Below are positions 59,830 to 64,000 of a DNA stretch of 64,000 nucleotides, piece after piece. Both the position numbers and the translations under genes were made by a program. The stretch comes from a virus. The notes under the pieces are model-generated. The model ran no database searches and was not told where the DNA came from. It saw nothing but the letters and a program-made list of their open reading frames with translations. Location: IMG/VR virus record IMGVR_UViG_3300009129_001283, positions 1 through 64,000 of that record; one strand, written 5' to 3'. Numbering within the stretch: the first letter of the stretch is position 1; the number at the start of each line of letters is the position of its first letter.

Positions 59830-60789
59830 TTATATTTTTAATACTGCGTCAGAATACCCGTCACCGACCGCCTGATTGCCTCGTCTTCCTGGCGAGGTGG
59901 TTCGCTTCATTTGCGGCTTGAAGCTTAAAAGCTCGCAAATTGTCTCCTTTGTCTCTTCTGTAATGTCATTAATGATACAAAAGGAGACACTCTCCGGAGA
60001 CTTCTTTACATCGTTCTTTAGAAATATATGTGATTTGGCCTTCTCTTTTGCCTTGTAAAACCTAAGCACCTCGAAAGCAACTCGGTTTTTGCGGATAGAG
60101 ACTTTCTTCTCTTCTGGTACGTCTTTGGTTCTCTCGTAACACTTAATAATTCTATCTCTCTGCGGCTTGATGAAATCGCAATACACAACATCGAGCATTT
60201 CCGTGACAATGTTGATATCGTCTGTCGAAAACTGGCCTGGGTGTGTGTTATATTTTGTTTCATCAAAGTTCTTTCCAAGAAACGAGTCCAAAGTTCGAGA
60301 TGAGTTGTTCGCCACTCCCTTGATGCTGGCATTGTCTGCCTTTACCTCAACGTGGGGAATGTTGAAAAATGCACAGTCAATTTCTTTTGCCGATGGAGGT
60401 AGTGCTCCTCGCCAAATAGACGAACAGAGCAACTCCGCCTTTCCCGTTCCCTTGTTGTTGAGCTGGTACAGGGTTATTGCAAATCTTTTAAAGGTATTGT
60501 TGGTTCCAAGAACACTCCCTTCGCTCTCCAGATACTTAAAAAGGCAACGGCTGGAAAGAACAGATTCATCCTTTGGGTAGAGGGGGAGCCTCTCTTCGTC
60601 AGTAAGTGCCTGTAGCATCTCAACACCATCCCCTGTTTGACAATGAATGAGAAAGGCACTGTTTAAGGCGTCGTCTACCTTAGAGTGCAAAGATTCTCCG
60701 CAAAGCTTTTTCAACTTATCCCTATATGGCTCAGAAGCTTTGACCCACTTTTCGCTCTCAACTTTTAAAATTTCACTCCGGCTATTCAC
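59830..60789 (-). CDS. PD-(D/E)XK nuclease-like protein
   Basis: 319 residues from a GTG start (GGAGGAAGTT). Core TGKAELL (E119), AKEIDCAFF (D138) and HVEVKADN (E148, K150) match the PD-(D/E)XK set. Upstream of the D12 methyltransferase with 11 bp between, so it may be its cognate restriction enzyme or an unrelated phage nuclease. The rest is not recognised. Confidence 0.7.
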   Translation of the reverse strand: MNSRSEILKVESEKWVKASEPYRDKLKKLCGESLHSKVDDALNSAFLIHCQTGDGVEMLQALTDEERLPLYPKDESVLSSRCLFKYLESEGSVLGTNNTFKRFAITLYQLNNKGTGKAELLCSSIWRGALPPSAKEIDCAFFNIPHVEVKADNASIKGVANNSSRTLDSFLGKNFDETKYNTHPGQFSTDDINIVTEMLDVVYCDFIKPQRDRIIKCYERTKDVPEEKKVSIRKNRVAFEVLRFYKAKEKAKSHIFLKNDVKKSPESVSFCIINDITEETKETICELLSFKPQMKRTTSPGRRGNQAVGDGYSDAVLKI

Positions 60790-60798
60790 AACTTCCTC

Positions 60799-60924
60799 CT
60801 ACTCTTTATCTTTCTTACTTTTAATCTTATCAATTGTATACAGGATGCCAATTGTTATGCTGGAAACCACTACAAAGTTTATTGCCGTGACTATCATAAG
60901 GTCGCCCAAAAATGCAAAACTCAT
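60799..60924 (-). CDS. Tiny membrane peptide
   Basis: 41 residues: MSFAFLGDLMIVTAINFVVV, SSITIGILYTIDKIKSKKDK: one or two membrane helices and a basic tail. AGGAGAGAAT ribosome-binding site. Between DnaE and the nuclease gene; below gene-caller cut-offs. Confidence 0.6.
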   Translation of the reverse strand: MSFAFLGDLMIVTAINFVVVSSITIGILYTIDKIKSKKDKE

Positions 60925-60932
60925 ATTCTCTC

Positions 60933-63900
60933 CTATCCCAACATCTTAAACTGATGTCGGATGCTTCTGCAGGAAAAGCCCCATTGCTCATCATACTGCA
61001 GCCTAGCCATGTAAGGGTGATTAATGGTAATCGAATCCTTACCCTCTTTTATACCCCAACATTTAATACTTGTCAAGACATTATTTTCATCTATTACTTC
61101 TACGATCCAATAAGTCTTGTCATTCTTGGTCTTTCTCGACGTGACTTTGCGCGGAATGAACCACACAGCACCTAGCTCTGGATCGTATTCTGAGATAGGT
61201 GGCACATATCTTTCTCTCAATCTGCGGATAACCGAGTCGTTTACAACCAAGTGCATTGGAAAGATCCCTGTTAAGTTGACCAAGTTCTCAATTCTCTCCT
61301 CATTGGAGAAGTCTAAGCCCTCGCCCTCGGACAACAAAAACTCCTCAGCCTTGAACAAATTGTCGGCAAGATTTTTCTCCTTACGGGGTCGCTCAAAGGC
61401 AACGCAGAACCAAAAATGGCGATCTCCCTTGAAGCGGTCGTCCATCAGTGACCTCAAGGCACCTGAGCGGCACAATACGTCCAAGGCTTTCTTGTTCAGT
61501 TTGCTGTAGGTAATGTTGTCATTAAATAGGAAGTCCTCCACGTCTGTGAATGGACGGGCTCTCTCTATTTGCTCAATGGCGGCCAGTCCAAGGCCCTTGA
61601 TGGAGGTGAGGGGCTGAATAAGGGTTGAGCCGTCTTCTGATATTTCCCACACTCGGCCAGAAGTGTTGATATCCAAGTTGCGGATAGCAAAGCCCTGACT
61701 CTTTGCGATGTTAATAGCTGCCTCTTTCCTGTTCTCTGGCTCCTTATCCAAGAACGCAGCAGTCCATTCGGCTGGATAATAGTTCAACAGCCAAGCACAC
61801 TGAAAAGACAGTGTTGCATATGACACTGCGTGGCTAGCGTTAAAGCCGTACCCTGAGAAGAATTCCATCTTCTTCCAGATCACTTCTGCGTCTGCAAGCT
61901 GCATGCCTTTTTCGGTGCAACCCGCAAGGAACTTCTTCTCAATCTTGTCAAGCTCTCTCTTTCCCTTGCCAGTACCCTTCTTGGTCAGCAACTTTCTGAG
62001 CAAGTTGCCCTCGTCAAGAGAAACATCCTTGCCCATTTTGTGGGCGATCAAGGCCAACTGCTCTTGGAAAATAATGAAGCCATATGTCTCTTGGAGAATT
62101 TCCTTGAGTAAAGGATGGCCATACTCAACCTCGTCAGGGTTCAGTTTCGCGGCAACATAGAGTTTATCCACATTGGCAGACAACGGGCCGGGTCGAAAGA
62201 TGGAGGTAATAGCAGAGAGGTCCATTAAAGACTCTGGCCTTGCCGTCTTGCAAAACTTCTGTGCGCCATCGTTGGTGAACTGAAACACCCCTGTCCACCT
62301 TCCTTCGTGAAAGATGTTCTTCCACACCTCCTGATTGTTAAAGTCTATTGTACTGGGGTGTAGCCTTTCATTGTAAAAGTTTTGGACATCCTCGAAAGTT
62401 GGTTCGGGAATTTTCATGTGCCTCTTTAGGATATGGCGGATGGCACCCTCGACCATCCGGAGGCTAGCCAGTCCGAGAATATCAAACTTAATAAAGCCCA
62501 TTGGCTCCAAGTGACGGACGTTCTGCCCCTCTGACCAAGGTGTCTGCCGTACACCACCAGAAGCGATGATGGGCATGTACTTCGTAAGCTGCTCACCAAC
62601 GAGACAACCACCAGCATGGCGAGAAGCAGAGCGAACCTGTCCATATAAGTTTAAGACGTGGGTCTTTACATTTGGATACTTCTCCAAAAATTCTCTCAAA
62701 CTATCACTATAGACCATAACCTCTTCGAACGTCGGAGTATAAACACCTGCCGTCTGACCTCTTGCAGCTTTTGCCTTTGGGGTCGCCTCTCGCATCATCT
62801 TGCTTGTCACGTTATTGACCTCGATGAAAGGAATGCCATAGAGCTTGGAAATGTCCTTGATAAGAGAACGAAGCTGCAGCGTGTTCCAGTTGGTGATAGG
62901 CACAACTGTATCCTCGCCCCACTCTTCAATGAGCATCTCTTTGGCCTCCATAGGCTCGGAGCAGTCATAATCAATATCAGGGTAGTCTGTAGCATCTTTA
63001 CGCAAAAACCTCTCGAACTGAAGCTTGTACTTAATGGGGTCAATTTGTGTAATGTTTAAAACATACGATACAAGCGACCCTGCTGCAGAGCCCCGCCCTG
63101 CGCCAACAAGCTGTTTAGATGACACTCTATCAGAAATAGCTTTCATTGTCAAGAAGTATTTACTAAAACCACGGTCAGAGATCACCTCCAACTCCATCTT
63201 AAGTCGGTTAACATACTCCATGTTCTTAGACAAGCCCATCTTTTTGAGGGCCTCGATGCACTGAGCGACAAGGGCTCGGTCTGCAGTTTGTCCCTCTGGA
63301 ACTACAAAGTCGGGTAGGCGAACAGTATTATCTGGAAAGAAGTCCTCAATCTTATCGTTGGCAATGGAGTGGGTTCTCTCGATGCTCTGTAGCACCAAGT
63401 CATCATCATATTCTACTTCGCACTTCTCTGAGTATCTCTTGTACGACTCCCACATTTGGTCGCCGTTCTTTGGGTATAATTCATAACCAACATCGTCAAC
63501 GGTTTCCGGCAGCTCACGCTCCATACCTTTTCCCTTGGAGATCCAGCCTAGCTTCTTATAGAGCTCCCTGTCTTTCCAGAGGTCTGGAGATGGGTAGTGA
63601 CTGTCTGCCGTTGAGATAAGGGGTACATTCATCTCTCCGCAAACCTTTATGACATATTTGTTTATCTCATGCTGCTCCGGAATGGCATTCCACTGCAGCT
63701 CACCATACCAGTTGTCGCCGAAGATCTCAACCATGCGCTTGGTTGTTTCTCTCATGGCGGTCAAGACTGCCTCTTCGCTCTCTTCGCGGTTCTCCCAATA
63801 GTCGCCAGCGTAAATGCCGCCCATACAGGCGGATGCGGCGATGATACCTTCGGAGTTCTCAGAAAGAAGCTTATAATCTAGGCGAGGGTACCTAAAAAAA

Positions 63901-64000
63901 TTTTCAGGGGAGTAAGACTTTGAGATCATTTTGAATAGGTTGGTTAAGCCAGTTTGGTTTTGGGCCAAAAGCACCAAGTGGCGGCGCTTGTTAATGTGAC
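60933..64000 (-). CDS. dnaE: DNA polymerase III alpha subunit (DnaE type), N-terminus outside window
   Basis: Frame is open to the window edge (HINKRRHLVLLAQNQTG at its visible start), so about 1022 residues are seen and the PHP N-terminus is cut. Catalytic aspartates are in DYPDIDYDCSE (PDxDxD pattern) and FIKFDILGLASLRMV. GAGRGSAAGSLVSY and the later fingers, tau-like and OB-type regions (MHLVVNDSVIRR, WGIKEGKDSI) follow DnaE order. Replicates phage DNA; the family C polymerase is bacterial-type, unlike T4-type family B. Ends 9 bp before the TM peptide. Confidence 0.95.
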   Translation of the reverse strand, partial: HINKRRHLVLLAQNQTGLTNLFKMISKSYSPENFFRYPRLDYKLLSENSEGIIAASACMGGIYAGDYWENREESEEAVLTAMRETTKRMVEIFGDNWYGELQWNAIPEQHEINKYVIKVCGEMNVPLISTADSHYPSPDLWKDRELYKKLGWISKGKGMERELPETVDDVGYELYPKNGDQMWESYKRYSEKCEVEYDDDLVLQSIERTHSIANDKIEDFFPDNTVRLPDFVVPEGQTADRALVAQCIEALKKMGLSKNMEYVNRLKMELEVISDRGFSKYFLTMKAISDRVSSKQLVGAGRGSAAGSLVSYVLNITQIDPIKYKLQFERFLRKDATDYPDIDYDCSEPMEAKEMLIEEWGEDTVVPITNWNTLQLRSLIKDISKLYGIPFIEVNNVTSKMMREATPKAKAARGQTAGVYTPTFEEVMVYSDSLREFLEKYPNVKTHVLNLYGQVRSASRHAGGCLVGEQLTKYMPIIASGGVRQTPWSEGQNVRHLEPMGFIKFDILGLASLRMVEGAIRHILKRHMKIPEPTFEDVQNFYNERLHPSTIDFNNQEVWKNIFHEGRWTGVFQFTNDGAQKFCKTARPESLMDLSAITSIFRPGPLSANVDKLYVAAKLNPDEVEYGHPLLKEILQETYGFIIFQEQLALIAHKMGKDVSLDEGNLLRKLLTKKGTGKGKRELDKIEKKFLAGCTEKGMQLADAEVIWKKMEFFSGYGFNASHAVSYATLSFQCAWLLNYYPAEWTAAFLDKEPENRKEAAINIAKSQGFAIRNLDINTSGRVWEISEDGSTLIQPLTSIKGLGLAAIEQIERARPFTDVEDFLFNDNITYSKLNKKALDVLCRSGALRSLMDDRFKGDRHFWFCVAFERPRKEKNLADNLFKAEEFLLSEGEGLDFSNEERIENLVNLTGIFPMHLVVNDSVIRRLRERYVPPISEYDPELGAVWFIPRKVTSRKTKNDKTYWIVEVIDENNVLTSIKCWGIKEGKDSITINHPYMARLQYDEQWGFSCRSIRHQFKMLG

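Noticed and set aside
1-64000. CRISPR array
   Set aside because: No run of regularly spaced direct repeats was seen; repeats found are in the fibre, MopE and regulatory cassettes.
1-64000. Recoded genetic code
   Set aside because: TAA, TAG and TGA all end genes at good overlaps with following starts, and long ORFs are not interrupted.
60933-64000. Intein or intron in the DnaE gene
   Set aside because: The visible frame runs through the catalytic and later domains without an inserted block or splice-type motifs.
1-64000. Window as bacterial chromosome
   Set aside because: DnaE and GroEL suggested it, but gene density, tiny overlapping early genes, fibre, lysis genes and missing housekeeping neighbours fit a large phage better.

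Overview
The window reads as part of a large double-stranded DNA phage genome with a Gram-negative host. The evidence for a phage is the very tight packing of small genes (ATGA and TAATG stop/start overlaps are the rule), long one-direction gene runs, and a gene set typical of big tailed phages: a tail-fibre protein, an N-acetylmuramoyl-L-alanine amidase, a lytic transglycosylase, dUTPase, a MazG-like hydrolase, two DNA methyltransferases, an HNH nuclease, a phage-style GroEL, a DnaE-type DNA polymerase and two tRNA genes. Stops TAA, TAG and TGA are all used as stops, so the genetic code is standard. An outer-membrane beta-barrel protein and several lipoproteins point to a Gram-negative host. 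One lipoprotein carries seven MopE-type (putative metal-binding) repeats, a repeat that is common in Myxococcota and related predatory or deltaproteobacterial lineages. That is only a hint about the host. Terminase, portal and major capsid genes are not in the window.

Layout. Positions 1-861 carry two rightward genes (protease C-terminus, J-domain protein). Everything after that is leftward. 862-23400 is mainly a virion or late-type block: large proteins of unknown role, paralogous proteins sharing N-terminal tags, peptidase-like proteins, an HNH nuclease and the tail fibre. It is interrupted by cargo genes with their own sigma70-like promoters (small lipoprotein, outer-membrane protein), and a radical-SAM lysine 2,3-aminomutase lies between them. 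23470-41560 is an early-type block of about 65 tiny genes. It is dominated by a family of roughly 20 small SH3-like-barrel proteins and very small membrane peptides, and it is organised around two near-identical promoter/leader cassettes (27832-28039 and 39233-39431). 41556-45196 is an operon of a MoxR AAA+ ATPase, a VWA/metallopeptidase protein, a zinc-knuckle protein and a coiled-coil protein. 45269-49600 holds lipoproteins, tRNA-Arg and a transglycosylase. 49560-56200 holds GroEL, tRNA-Gly, an amidase, membrane and coiled-coil proteins and an acidic protein. 56227-64000 is a replication and nucleotide block: DnaE, a PD-(D/E)XK nuclease next to an adenine methyltransferase, dUTPase, MazG, an IMPDH/GMPR-family enzyme, a ribbon-helix-helix candidate and a zinc-containing sigma-region-4-like protein.

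Strongest observations: (1) the expansion of SH3-like mini-proteins; (2) the duplicated regulatory cassette with a conserved stem whose two copies differ but stay paired; (3) two giant ORFs that look like fused neighbouring genes, each keeping a strong internal ribosome-binding site and start; (4) short N-terminal tags shared by otherwise unrelated proteins; (5) a structured three-way-junction leader RNA just after a perfect sigma70 promoter; (6) a recurrent ACTATTTATA-type box, often in a hairpin loop, just upstream of virion genes. Family assignments come from motif reading only; no database search was possible.
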